DNA of 64,000 bases from assembly GCA_021613535.1 (NCBI GenBank), contig CP075496.1, positions 806,001 through 870,000 of the forward strand, given 5' to 3'. This DNA comes from Adineta vaga. Its lineage: Eukaryota; Rotifera. Position 1 is the first letter of the stretch. Every line of letters begins with the position of its first letter. This document shows, piece after piece, positions 34,199 through 45,448 of the stretch. The notes beneath the pieces are model-generated. The model saw only the letters and a program-made list of their open reading frames with translations. It was not told the DNA's origin and ran no database searches. Made by a program: the position numbers and the translations under genes.

Positions 34199-34753
34199 TT
34201 AAGATTTCTTTACGAATTCGTGGATTGAATCATCACATGCACCCTTTATACCTTTGGGAAATAAAGTATCAACGACTTTATTTCGATGAGCTGTTTCTGT
34301 CTCCACTAGTTTTTCAATCTGTTCGATCTCTGAATCCTCTAACTTCATAGATCGACCTAATCGATAAACTGCATTTCGTTCTTCTTTATGTAAATCACCA
34401 TCAGCACTAGCTGCTTGAATTGCTTCAAATATAATTGCTCGAGATACTTCGTGAGCAAATGTTGGTCTTACATCCAATGTTGCATCAATTTCTGCTTTAC
34501 TTGGATTATAATTTTTGAAAAAAGTATACATATCATCAGAACCACCTTTGGCTAAGAAATTACCTAAAATCCATTTACGTTCTTCATCAGCTAAAACACC
34601 ATCAGCTGCAGCGACATTCATTAATATCTTTGTATATTCACAAACAAGCATATTACTTGGTCTCATATCACTGTGCCAAAAGTGTTTGAATATCCAATCA
34701 CCAACGACATCACGTAGAGTGACAGTACTTGCGGTTGTTAATTCCTTTGCCAT
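34199..34753 (-). CDS. TerB-like (tellurite-resistance-type) helical protein
   Basis: This is a single exon of 184 residues with no signal peptide. Two parallel acidic helical motifs are visible: MNVAAADGVLADEERKWIL (about residues 45-63) and AASADGDLHKEERNAVYRLG (about 115-134). This ADG-x-(2-3)-EE pattern is the hallmark of TerB-like domains, an all-helical metal-associated fold found in bacterial stress and membrane-associated complexes. Base and codon composition is less AT-rich than neighbouring genes. Function in animals is unknown; origin by transfer is likely but not proven. Confidence 0.75.
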   Translation of the reverse strand: MAKELTTASTVTLRDVVGDWIFKHFWHSDMRPSNMLVCEYTKILMNVAAADGVLADEERKWILGNFLAKGGSDDMYTFFKNYNPSKAEIDATLDVRPTFAHEVSRAIIFEAIQAASADGDLHKEERNAVYRLGRSMKLEDSEIEQIEKLVETETAHRNKVVDTLFPKGIKGACDDSIHEFVKKS

Positions 34754-35284
34754 TAATAATATGTAGTGAAAAGATGAATACCAATCACACGATTTATATA
34801 TAATAGCAAGATGAGAAAAATAAATAGAAAAATATGATCAGAATTTTCTGTCTTTTGTTTTAATTTCTTTGTATAAGAAATATTTAGTTATACTTCATTG
34901 CTTTTGTTTATGTTACACAAAGGTAGAATATATTATTCGATGACATTCAGTACAAAATCAAAAATTTGATTAGATATAATTTTATCGTTCTTTTATCATA
35001 TGTATTTATAAGCTGGATGAGGACATTTGATTTGACATGTATTATAAACATTCTTTCAATGAAAACAATATTTTTTGTTTTTCATGGCAAAAGGATATTT
35101 TTTCAAAAGGAAAAGGCCTATCAAAATAAATCAAATAGCAACATATCATAAGATTATACTTTCAAAATACATACCTTGAGTCGAAATGCGATAATTAATC
35201 TAATTCATATTCATCTAAAATGGCTTAAAGATGTAAAATGAAATGTTCTAGTGAATAAGCAATTGTTTTTGTTATATAGTTTTC
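34754..35284. other. Intergenic DNA
   Basis: AT-rich spacer upstream of the TerB-like gene and the tRNA; nothing else is supportable. Confidence 0.4.
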
Positions 35285-35357
35285 GCCGCGGTGGCTCAGT
35301 CGGTAGAGCGTCAGTCTCATAATCTGAAGGCCGTGAGTTCGATCCTCACCCGGGGCA
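35285..35357 (+). tRNA. tRNA-Met (CAT), elongator type
   Basis: A full cloverleaf can be drawn: acceptor GCCGCGG/CCGGGGC, D-arm GCTC...GAGC, anticodon loop CTCATAA, T-arm GTGAG-TTCGATC-CTCAC, discriminator A, no intron. The core closely matches metazoan elongator tRNA-Met. Acceptor pair 4-69 is a G-G mismatch, which is odd for a working gene. A T-run (TTCCTTTTTTTTT) just downstream suits Pol III termination. Confidence 0.92.
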
Positions 35358-35438
35358 GATTCCTTTTTTTTTTCATTGATTTTGTTAATGATATAAGTAA
35401 CAGATGTTTCAATGATTATTTTTTTATTTTTCGAAATC

Positions 35439-35834
35439 ATGTCAAGTAAAACGAACGGACCAATTTTACAAATTGATCGTCTTATAATTGATCCGAAAAA
35501 TCCCATAAAACCTAAATCTGTTCGTTCGGGTAAATATTCTCTCATATTAATTTAATGACTGAAAAATCTTTTTGCCTTTTAGATGTTTCACCTTCATCAA
35601 CAATTCGAAGTTTTTTAAATCAATCATCTGAAGAATCTCATTTCTTTTTTCCATCAAATCAAATAAAAATAATTCGTCTAACACTTGAAGATTTACATAA
35701 CAATAAATCCGTATCTGTATGAAATCATTTTAACAAAAACTAAATTAGTTTTAATCGAAATATTTTATTCATAGAATTTAGTTCGTTCTCCAATTTATGA
35801 ATCAATTGATGAAAAACAAAGAAATATTAAATGA
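35439..35834 (+). CDS. Small three-exon orphan protein
   Basis: Exons 35439-35529, 35583-35716 and 35775-35834 join in frame through two GT-AG introns (53 and 58 bp), giving 94 residues. It begins MSSKTNGPILQIDRLIIDP, continues with a Ser-rich stretch (DVSPSSTIRSFLNQSSEES) and IKIIRLTLEDLHNNK, and ends IDEKQRNIK. No domain is recognised and there is no signal peptide or membrane segment. The consistent exon structure and the codon usage shared with neighbours are the evidence. The tRNA-Met lies 81 bp upstream. Confidence 0.7.
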
Positions 35835-35983
35835 AAATATATTATAGATGGATTGAAATCGTTAGTTTTTTTTTTCTTATTTGTTCATTTGTCTTTACCA
35901 ATCAATTTTTTGTTTCTTTCGGTGCCTTGTTAAATAAATAATAATAAGAAGAAGAAGAAGAAAAAAAGTTGATCAAATAAGAA

Positions 35984-37819
35984 ATGGTAGATGATCGAAT
36001 CAGTCAATTAGAAGATTTTCCTGATGAATTATTACTTTTAATTTGTTCATATTTAAATCAAATTGAAATTTTAATTTCATTTTCTTTATTAAATCTTCGT
36101 TTAACGAAAACAATTCATGAATATTTCAAAGAAATTTATTTTAATCGAATACCATTAAAATTACTTTCTTATTTTCGAAACACAATCTTTCCTCAAATCA
36201 ATTCTTATATTCATTCAATCATTTTCCATGATGATCATCAATTAATTCCAATTAATTTACAATTATTTCCTAATCTTAAATCGATTCATTTTCGAAATTA
36301 TTTTTCTTCAGAATATCTTCTTAATATTCAACAAATTCAATTCGATTTAGTTCCTGTTAATATTCAAAATGAATTAATTGAAAAATTATTTTCATCAAAA
36401 GATTTTCTAAATTTAAAAAATTTATCTTTTATTTCTTATCATGGTTCAACATTTTCTAATATTCAACTAACAAATTTAAATTCAATTCAATATTTAACAA
36501 TAACATTAAAAAATAATCTTGATCTTTTCGAACTTCTTCATCTTTTATCATCAACAATTGAACAATTACATATTCATATACTTTACAATGGTCCATTTAA
36601 ATCCTTAACAACAAATCCATTGAAATTAACTAAGCTTCGTTCATTTCATTTGAAAACTACATTTGAACATGCAATTAAATTCAATCAATTAGAAAAATTA
36701 TTAAATGAATCAATGAATTCTTTAGAATATTTATCAATTGAAACATTAACACGTGATGAAGATTATATCAATGGTTATAAATGGGAGAAATGTTTTGAAA
36801 AATTAATTTATTTACAAAAATTTCTATGTTCAATTCGTTATCGTTGTCGAGTTAATGAAGATAATGATGATCAAGAAGAAATTGAAGAGAATTTATTTCA
36901 ATCATTTTCAACTGATTTTTGGATAAATCAACGGAAATGGTTTATTCATTTTTATTCAACTATTTCAATAACAAATGAAAATTTTTTAACAAATTCTTTT
37001 CGAATAAATGCATATAGAAAAATATTTTTATTTACAAATCCATATCCATATGAAAATATCGATATAACAATTGATATTAAGAAAATGAAATCAACTTATG
37101 ATCAATTAGTATCGAAGTATGATGAAGTTTTTCTTTTTTTTTCATTTTAAATAAATGATGTGTTTTTATTTAGAAATATTTATTCTAATGTTCGACATTT
37201 ATATTTTAATGGTGAAAATATTCCAATTGTAATTGAAGATTTAAAGAATCTTCTTTATCAATTTAAATTCATTACTGAATTAAAATTAGATCGTTTATTA
37301 ATCGATTCATCATCGTTAGTTAATCAAATCAAACTTCGTCATCTTGATAAATTAATAATTTATTATAATGAAAATGAAAAAAATCTATTAAATATTAATT
37401 TTCTTGATTTAACATCAATGTATAATCTTCGATATATTCGTATTCCACAAACTTTACTTCTTGATTCATCTCAAATGCCAAAACAACTTGAAACTTTAAT
37501 ATTAACTGATTGTCGTGATCATCATTTTGCTCATATATTGAAATATACGAATTTACGTTTATTGAAATTGTATTTAGATTATTTTGATCGATTATTAGAA
37601 AATTTAGGTGAATCAATTTTTCATTTAATTAAATTAATTTATAATGAAAATCAAACATTGGAATCACTTCAATTGATGTGTCCTGGTGTAAATCAAAGTA
37701 AAGTGAAAATATTTGAAAAACGATTTAATTCAAATCCTATTGATTATTTAACTGCACATTTCGATGGAAAATGTTTAAAAATTAAACGATCAGAAGACTT
37801 TTTTCGTCAATTTCAATAA
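35984..37819 (+). CDS. Large F-box/LRR protein
   Basis: Two exons, 35984-37116 and 37174-37819, with a 57-bp intron, give 592 residues. The F-box lies at the very N-terminus (ISQLEDFPDELLLLICSYLN). It is followed by many irregular leucine-rich repeats (LFPNLKSIHFRNY, NSIQYLTITLKN, KLTKLRSFHLKT, and after the intron NVRHLYFNGEN, KQLETLILTDCRD, TNLRLLKLYLD). An acidic insert (NEDNDDQEEIEEN) sits mid-protein. It is a probable SCF substrate receptor of the expanded bdelloid type. The start context is preceded by a purine-rich run (AAGAAGAAGAAG). Confidence 0.85.
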
Positions 37820-37865
37820 TTATTAGTTAAATACTACATTATTCATATTTATCTTCTATTTGGAA

Positions 37866-37985
37866 AACTTGATAGATTATTTTGTTTTGGTCAGTAGAAA
37901 TGACCATGCTATATACATTTATTCATATAGTAAAACACACTGAATCATAGTAATAAACAAATGATTATAAATTAACACACTTCGT
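37866..37985. repeat. Duplicated flank, copy 1 of 2 (partner 38584-38705)
   Basis: Blocks ATAGATTATTTT, AGTAGAAAT, CATGCTATAT, AGTAAAACA, TGAATCA and ACAAATGATTAT occur in the same order in both copies. Each copy lies on the 3' side of a minus-strand gene or relic. Confidence 0.6.
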
Positions 37986-38179
37986 TTTTTGCTTTTTCTA
38001 TAAAGAAAACAGGAAATTAAAAATTTTCATCTAGTTTTCTTCCTTCGCTTGTTATAGAAATATGTTTCATTGAGATTTTGTAGAGAGTTTGAGAAGGAAT
38101 ATTTTGATTAAAACAATCTTTATTTAATGTCTAAAAATATACAAAATACTGAGAGATCCATTTAATTTCGCTCACCCGT

Positions 38180-38445
38180 TAAATCATTAGTTTTCTCCTA
38201 TAGGTTTATGTGTAGAAGAAAAAATCTAGACAAATCTATTCCAATGCTTGTCCCATGAATGAAAATATCACCATTCGATGCAGAATTAGATTGTGCATCG
38301 AATGGACTCATTTTCATAAATGGAACTTGTTTTTTATATAAAGTTTAATGTAATTCTTTGTTTCGTCGTGCTAGCTCTACTGTGGTAGCTTCACACCAAT
38401 GTGAAATCATCATTCCTGATAGTTGACAACATGTTTTCAATGAAA
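38180..38445 (-). pseudogene. Gene relic between duplicated flanks
   Basis: Minus-strand pieces read as protein in two frames: CQLSGMMISHWCEATTVELA followed by RRNKELH, then VPFMKMSPFDAQSNSASNGD followed by IFIHGTSIGIDL. No usable splice sites join them cleanly. Flanking DNA on both sides duplicates the flanks of the intact gene at 38749-39415, but the coding parts themselves are not similar. The family is not recognised; it may still be a gene whose exons I have not resolved. Confidence 0.4.
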
Positions 38446-38481
38446 GGAAAGGTATTTATATAGAAAAGAAAGAGTTGTTTA

Positions 38482-38575
38482 TGATGAAGTATACGTACAT
38501 TGCCTTTTTATATACATGTGAAACAATGGAGAAGACTTTCATTCAAATTCGTCTAGGTAAAACGGAAAATGAAAT
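38482..38575. repeat. Duplicated upstream segment (partner 39470-39560)
   Basis: Both copies contain TACGTACAT/TATGTACAT, TTTTATATACA, GAACGATAGA-like words and CGTCTAGG in the same order. In the partner this lies directly upstream of the start codon at 39415, so a promoter copy is plausible. Confidence 0.55.
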
Positions 38576-38748
38576 CTTCTACTTGAAAAACGTAATAGAT
38601 TATTTTATTCGATGATTAGAAATCATCATGCTATATTTATTAATAAGTAAAACAAATTGAATCACAGTAGTACAAATGATTATTCATTAGTCCACGCATC
38701 TCTTAGCGTGCTAAATACAAAACACATTCAGAAGTTTAAACCATGAAA

Positions 38749-39415
38749 TTATTGGTCGGCTTTTCGTTTTTTTGTTGATTTTTCTAAAAATAAACCAAAA
38801 GAAATTTAAAAAGATCGTTTTTTAAACACACCAACTTACTATTCATCATTTTTTCAATACCAGTCTCGTCGATATTTGTGTACAGATTAAATAAATCAAT
38901 ACTGTCCAAAACTATTCAAAAGGTATAATTCATATACTGTCATATTCCAGAAATTTGCTCACCTTTAGTTCCTAATTCTTCTTTCATTAAGTTTCGAATG
39001 GAACTCATGTGCACCTGAATTTTTGCCATCCTTACAAAGATTAATAAATGAGTACGGAATTTTATTAATACGCTAAAAAGGAATGAATGAACATACCACT
39101 CCATTTTTAATAGACCGTCGTCGACCGCTTGCAATGTTTTTAAATCGTCGATTTCTTTGATCACATCTGAAACACTTTTATGAATTACAATACAGTAAAG
39201 AGAATGATTTACCTTCCCATTTGTTCATAGTGAATAGCTGGGTAGCACGTTTGCGACGATGTTGAAGTTGTGTGGTCGCATCTGTTGTGCTTTGAATAAG
39301 TGTGTTCAATATCTAAAGAGTGGAAAAGAATGGTTTCGATTAATTAACAATATTATCTTACGTCTAATAATTTATCGTGAATGTCGGTAGAATTTTCATT
39401 AGTGGTGGGAAACAT
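38749..39415 (-). CDS. Six-exon orphan protein with basic C-terminus
   Basis: Exons (minus) 39415-39362, 39312-39213, 39166-39097, 39030-38963, 38911-38840 and 38783-38749 all have GT-AG ends and keep frame, giving 132 residues. The sequence starts MFPTTNENSTDIHDKLLD and is largely alpha-helical and charged (TTQLQHRRKRATQLF, VIKEIDDLKTLQAVDDGLL, IQVHMSSIRNLMKEELG). It ends KKSTKKRKADQ, a nuclear-localisation-like tail. Size and helical character recall small subunits of kinetochore or BLOC-like coiled-coil complexes, but I cannot name a family. The fifth exon uses the acceptor TTTTGAATAG, chosen because it alone preserves frame. Confidence 0.72.
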
Positions 39416-39869
39416 GATATTTAAATGTCGCGAACGGCCTAATCTATAGAAAGAAAAGGTTGGAAATGACGAAGAATATGTACATCATCGTTTTATATAC
39501 ACGTAGAACGATAGAAAAGAATTTACTTCAAGCACGTCTAGGCAAAATAAACAATGAAACGGTAGTTAGCTCTCAAATAGACAGAAAGGACAAAACATAA
39601 CTAACGAATGCGATCATGTTTTCTAAATTTGCTTCTCTCATGTCTAGGCCGGTTTGAAACGGTCGACTATTGTGTTATAACTGTATGCATTGACCAGTTA
39701 TAGAATAGAAAGTCACCTCATAGGTTGAAAATATCAGCTTTTATAATAACCATATCAGTGATAAAGAATGCACCTGTGTAATCATAAAATAAGAATTTCA
39801 TTTAAAAAAATATTCATTTGAACTTTACTTTTAACAAATATGAACTCAAATCTAATTTATATGTGATGA

Positions 39870-40133
39870 GAACTGAGTACGATTTCTTTATGAAAGATAT
39901 AGCAGAATTTGTTGAACTGAGTACGATTTCTTTATGAAAGATATAGCAGAATTTGTTGAACTGAGTACGATTTCTTTATGAAAGATATAGCAGAATTTGT
40001 TGAACTGAGTACGATTTCTTTATGAAAGATATAGCAGAATTTGTTGAACTGAGTACGATTTCTTTATGAAAGATATAGCAGAATTTGTTGAACTGAGTAC
40101 GATTTCTTTATGAAAGATATAGCAGAATTTGTT
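39870..40133 (+). repeat. Minisatellite: 6 identical copies of a 44-bp unit
   Basis: Unit starts are at 39870, 39914, 39958, 40002, 40046 and 40090. The unit begins GAACTGAGTACGATTTCTTT and ends GCAGAATTTGTT. All six copies look identical, so the array is young or homogenised. 44 is not a multiple of three, so it is not coding. It lies 3' of the caprin gene, between it and the orphan gene. Confidence 0.95.
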
Positions 40134-40379
40134 GAATTGACGAAGAATAGAAATATTCTATTTATCTCTTTTCTTATTTATTATTATCTGCTTATGATTA
40201 GTCCACAAACGAGACAAGAAAGAAGAAGAAAAAGAGAAAAAAAGAAACGGTAAAAAAAACATCTTTTATCATCAGTTGAAGGAGTTTTAACGAAATAAAC
40301 ACAAACAAAAAAAACGTCATCGTAGATCGAGTTTATCTAATAGGATAAAGACAACAAAAAAAAATCGTTTTCTTGTCAC

Positions 40380-42452
40380 TTATTGCTGTTGATCAGATAC
40401 AACTGGACGACTTTGTTGTTCATTATTGTGTTGATATTGAGATGATCTTTGATATCCATTGCCATTGTAACCAGCATTGCCATTACCTCGATTACCACCA
40501 CGATAATTACCACCACCACCACCACGATTACCTAGACATAATTGTAAAGCTATTTATAAATATTGTTCAATTAAAATCTTTTACCACGATAGTTCGTATT
40601 TGATCCACCTCGTGATCCACCACGACCACCGTTATTGTTGTTTTCATTATATTGTCGTTGTCCACCGCCATAAGAAGCATCATGATGACCACCACCTGAA
40701 ATAAAATGAATAAAAAAGATTTTAAAAATGAATTTCAAACTAACGTGGTCCTCGCCATTGTTGTTGATTGTAATTATTTGGACCACCACGACTGTAATTT
40801 TTATTTCCATTTCCATTATATTGTCCGCCACGATAATTGTTACAATTATTACTACGACGATGTTGCCATTGTTCTTCTGATTGTTGTCCATCTGTTTGCA
40901 TATTATTTGAATGAACAACATTTGATGAATTATCCTAGAATGAAACAAACATAAAGGAAACATTCATAACAAAAAAATGATTTACTTGATCAAAATTAGT
41001 CATTCCTTGTTGTTGTTCTTGAGTTGATGTTTGCTAAAATAGAAGATAATTCTAAATATTATTGTTATGACAAAATTTTACTGTGTATTCTTGTGAAGAA
41101 GAATGAACATTAAATGATTGCATATAATGATTCGAATTATTTGATTGACTTTGAGTGTTATCTGGATTATTCAATGAATCTTGTTTAATTTGTTGATTAT
41201 TATTTGTATTTGATGGTTCAAGAGGAAGAAAGAAAGGACTATCTTGCATAAGTTGATGATATGAAACATTTTGATCACGTGTATCAAATTGTAATGGATG
41301 TTCATTTGGATTAGTTTGAACCAAATGAGTATGAGTTAATGATGATCCTAAAACTAAAAGAACAAAGAAAATATTTCTACTCAATGAAAAAAAAGAAACT
41401 TTTACCATCATTAGTATTGCCTGATTGTTGTGGTTTACTTGGTTCACGTTGTGGAAGAACAGAAGCAGGTGTTGATGGTGGAGCCTGAGGGACAAGTGGT
41501 GTTTGTTTAATTGTTTCAATGAATTGTGTTTGTGGTGGTGGTGTAGATTTTTCTTCTTTAATTACTTGAGATTGATTCATTAATTGTTCAAGTATATCTC
41601 GAACTTCTTGTGATGATCGATTAGTGAGAGTTTTAACGGTTGATGATAATGGTCCACCTTGATAAATTGCTAATACTATATCAACAGAACGAGTTATTGT
41701 ATTTAATGAAACATCTGATGGGACAATAACACGAGCAAGTTCATCTAATAATGATGATTCTTCAGATTTTAATGTCTACAAAAAGAAGAAGAAGAAGATA
41801 AACATTTGAGAAAGATTTGTTTTTGATTTACTGATGGTCGATGATCAAGTAAATATCGAAGTTGAGCATATTCACGAAGACGTTGACTTATTAACAAACG
41901 TTTTTCTTCAGCTGCTTGTTTAATAAGACGTTTCTGACTTTTGCTTGTCTAAAAATACAGATTTTCGTTCTACTAAATCATTGATAGAAGTCAAACTTCC
42001 TTACATCAACTTGAATTTTTTTGATTTGTTCATGAAGATCTTTAACACATTCAATTTGACTAAGAACTTCTCCATATTTGGCCAATGCTTCCTTTTAAAT
42101 CCAATAAAAATAAAAGATTTTATTTATTTTGATTTCTAAATTTTACTTGTTGATCTTTATTTAGTTCTTTTCCACTTTTTGCTTCTTGTTGATAACTTTC
42201 AAGTTTATCCTAATGCGAGACAAAAACTAATGATGTTTCTTTCTTAAAATAAAGATCATTTACTTTTCTTTTGCCTAAATTTCGTTGTTTTTTTTCCAAA
42301 GCAAGAATAATTTGTATGACAGGATCAGTACTGGTTGAATCGGTGGTCATTCCTGCTGCTGATGATGATGATGGCGGTGGTGGTGTTGATTTCCCATCAT
42401 TATTTAATGAGATTTTCGATGTTTGTTGTTGAATATCAGTTACTGATGGCAT
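40380..42452 (-). CDS. CAPRIN: Caprin homologue (RNA-binding cytoplasmic granule protein)
   Basis: Ten minus-strand exons (42452-42264, 42209-42147, 42091-42005, 41948-41832, 41775-41406, 41347-41082, 41033-40986, 40934-40745, 40695-40585, 40531-40380) keep frame and give 530 residues. Residues about 45-250 match caprin HR1: ALEKKQRNLGKRK, DKLESYQQEAKSGKELNKDQ, ALAKYGEVLSQIE, and LKSEESSLLDELARVIVP. A Pro/Gln-rich low-complexity middle and a C-terminal RGG/Gly-Asn region (SRGGPNNYN, GGRGGSRGGSN, RGGGGGNYRGG) follow. Caprins bind mRNAs, partner with FMRP and G3BP, and control translation and stress granules. Exon 6 has two tandem acceptors 6 bp apart (41353 or 41347), so a Val-Leu insertion may be alternative. 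Confidence 0.88.
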
Positions 42453-43682
42453 TCTCCTTCAAATTTTCGTATTTTGTTTATCTTTATCTGTTGTATGTAG
42501 ATAATCAATATGAAAATCAAATAATCAAAAGATTACTCAATATGAAATGAACATCTAAAAGAATGATAGAAAAAAAAAGAATTTTCTAGTAACAAATATT
42601 GTCCTTCTTTTAATGGACTGAAGCATAACGTATAGGGTAGATTGGGGAGGCCAATCAATGAAAAGAGGAATATGGTTGTCTACTATCTCTAAAATAATAT
42701 TTCACTTAGAAATTATTTCTAGACTTTTCATTTTTGACGAAGATTTTTATTGCTCTAGTTATAATAGATTACTAATAAATTCAACAACTATTCAAGGTTT
42801 TACAATAGATGGCATTATGCATCAATTCGATCGAGAACTAAATAGTGAGAAATATTTACTAAAAAGGTATCTTTGAATAGTTTGCACTGAAAAACAAAGT
42901 TCTATTTGGAAGCAAAAGATTATGTATCATCGCAATACCCAGATCAATCATTATAATTTGTTTATTTAATTGACTATAAATGATTAGAGATCATAGAATT
43001 TCCTACACATATTTTAGTTTTTGGAGAGACAACATCTCCAGTGTATATTTTGATATTGATTTGTTTACAAAATTCGATTCGTCATCATTATCATCGTCAG
43101 ATAAAAAGATAGTACGATGAAAAATCTATTACATAAACTATACTACAATTAGAACGAATTATATTTTTTCTTTCTTTTTATTACACACCGATTTACGACA
43201 ATTCTTTACCGGTCTCGTGTGTTTTCATTTTAATCATAACTCACACATCGACGCAACTTTGCTATTAAAAAATATTACTTCATCAAAATCTATTGATGCT
43301 AGACCTTTTTTAGATCAAATGACATGATCATATATAACCATCGAAGTTTTAGGTGAACAGGTCGAAACAGAATGTGTCATTGAGAAATTCTTTTTATAAA
43401 ACCGCTTAGGAAAGATAAATTACGTATTAATCATATCATCTTAAATCATCAAAGATTATCATATATTGAAGTTAATTATTGAGACCTCTATATATACATA
43501 TTTCTGAATGATAGTGAAAGAACAATGTGCTTGAAACTTATAGAAATGAGTACTGAATATGAAATGATTTGGAAGAAAAATGTCTTGCCTTTTCTTCTTT
43601 ACTTAATATTCAAGTTATAATACTTGCATCTCATTGTATTTATTTTGTTTTTGTACAATAGTAGAATATACTAATCAATAGA
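42453..43682. other. Intergenic DNA, 1.2 kb
   Basis: No gene can be supported. Frames at 42658-42876 (plus) and around 43190-43320 (plus) look mildly protein-like but match nothing and lack starts or splice partners. Confidence 0.35.
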
Positions 43683-45204
43683 TTAGAATCGACCAACTGT
43701 TTCAATGATCTTTTTCTTTGTTTCTTCAGCATTTTTACCTTGATCAACTTGTCTCGACATATCACATAATATACATTCTAAACTATAATTACGCATAGCT
43801 GAGAAATAATTTAACATTTTCTGAAAGTTTTCAGCAACTGGTTCATTTCTCCATTGATGATAACTTTCATATAATGTTCGATTCATTGCTACTTTCTTAA
43901 TAAACAATGCAGCATCTTTCGGTGTTGCAAACTTTCTTAAATCAATAATACAATCAGTTCGACAAGGTAACCAATCATCAACATTCGGTGCACCAAGATA
44001 AATCGGAACACTTCCAGCAACAAATGTATGCCAAAGTTTTTCAGTTATATAATCATGATTTATACTATTTTCAATGGCGATTGTAAATAAATAATCACTT
44101 GTTAAAGCTAATTTTCCAGCTTCCCAATCATAAGTTGCACGATTTTGTAGATTCTGATTAACTGATCGTTGAAGTTTCACAATATGATCGGGTAATGGTC
44201 GAATATTCTTTCCACATGTTCCGAAATTATCAACATCGATATATTGCATTAAATTTTGTACATATGGAGTTCGTTGTGATTTTGTATGACAATTACTATT
44301 CATCCAAAGAATTGGTGCTTTAACATAAGATTCTTTACTCGAATTCTACAAAATATTCATAAAAGATTTTTCTCCAAAATCAATGACTTACTGTTTGTAA
44401 ATTCATCCAATTTGAAGAAGAATTAATTGTTTTTTTCTTTTTCATAACTTCTTCTAAGGAAAGTCTTTTCGGTGTTTTAGTAATCGAATCGACATAATTA
44501 AAAAGCCATGGCCAAGGAATAAATTCATAAATCGATCGATCATAACCATAAGTAACATTGAATAATCTTAATTTATCTTTGTCAGCAGCTGTTGGATAAT
44601 TACTAATCGATTCAAAATTAAATATTAAACCCCACATACTATTTTGACTTCGATAGAGATTATTTAAAACATCAACATATAATTCATTCGAAATTGATGC
44701 ATATGAATCGGCAATAATCGATGGATATGATAAATCATTCGAATCCTTGTGAAATAAATCCAATGCATATCCAACTTTACAAGTAAAATCCGATTTATAC
44801 TCATTATTTCGTACAATTCTTCCACCATTTAAACATTTTATATCATCAAAAGATCCAGCAGATGAATAAATCATTAGACAAGGCAATCGTGAACAGGAAC
44901 GAATGTTATATAATCGACAAAGAGTTTTAGCTAAATGATTTAATTCTTCAGGAATGTCACACCATAATTGACGATCAATTTTCGATAAAATATCATCTCG
45001 TTTAACAAAGATATTCCATTGTGGAAGACTAAAGATATATTTAACTGTTTGATTATTTGTTTGTTTGAAAATTTCATGGGCATTTGTTTTAGGTTTATTA
45101 TCAAGAAAGAAAATTATTAAATAAATATGAATTAATAATAGAATTAGAATTATTAATGAAATGATTTTCCAAAACGATCGTTTTCGACAACAAGAATTTT
45201 TCAT
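43683..45204 (-). CDS. GT10 alpha-1,3-fucosyltransferase-like protein, tandem copy A
   Basis: Two exons, 45204-44392 and 44345-43683, with a 46-bp intron, give 491 residues. A short basic cytoplasmic tail and a signal anchor (about residues 11-34, IISLIILILLLIHIYLIIFF) show a type II Golgi protein. The C-terminal half has the family's signature LFTIAIENSINHDYITEKLW, then GSVPIYLGAPNVDDWLP, as in GDP-fucose alpha-1,3/4-fucosyltransferases, and a Cys-bearing RTDCIIDLRKFA. It would add fucose to glycan chains in the Golgi; the acceptor is unknown. It is the first of three same-strand copies (with 45449 and 47573), closer to copy B over part of exon 2 and to copy C over another part. Confidence 0.88.
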
Positions 45205-45448
45205 CTAAATAAAAATAAGAATGAAAATGACAAAAAAATATATCGTAAAATAAAAAAGAAGAACTGAAAGTATCTGATTGGTGTGTTCTTTCATTCATTT
45301 ATAATATAGATACATTTATCATTGATATGTCACGCAAATATTATAACGAACGTATGACATATGAAAAAAAAGAGAACAAAATGAAACAAAAATCTGTTTC
45401 GACATTTTTATAATCAAGTTTATTCAATATTAATTTTATATGAGAACA

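Noticed and set aside
35225-35545. Minus-strand frame of 106 residues with GEDRTHGLQIMRLTLYRLSH
   Set aside because: This peptide is the antisense translation of the tRNA-Met gene, a well-known false annotation.
39870-40133. CRISPR-like array
   Set aside because: The 44-bp units are directly abutting with no variable spacers.
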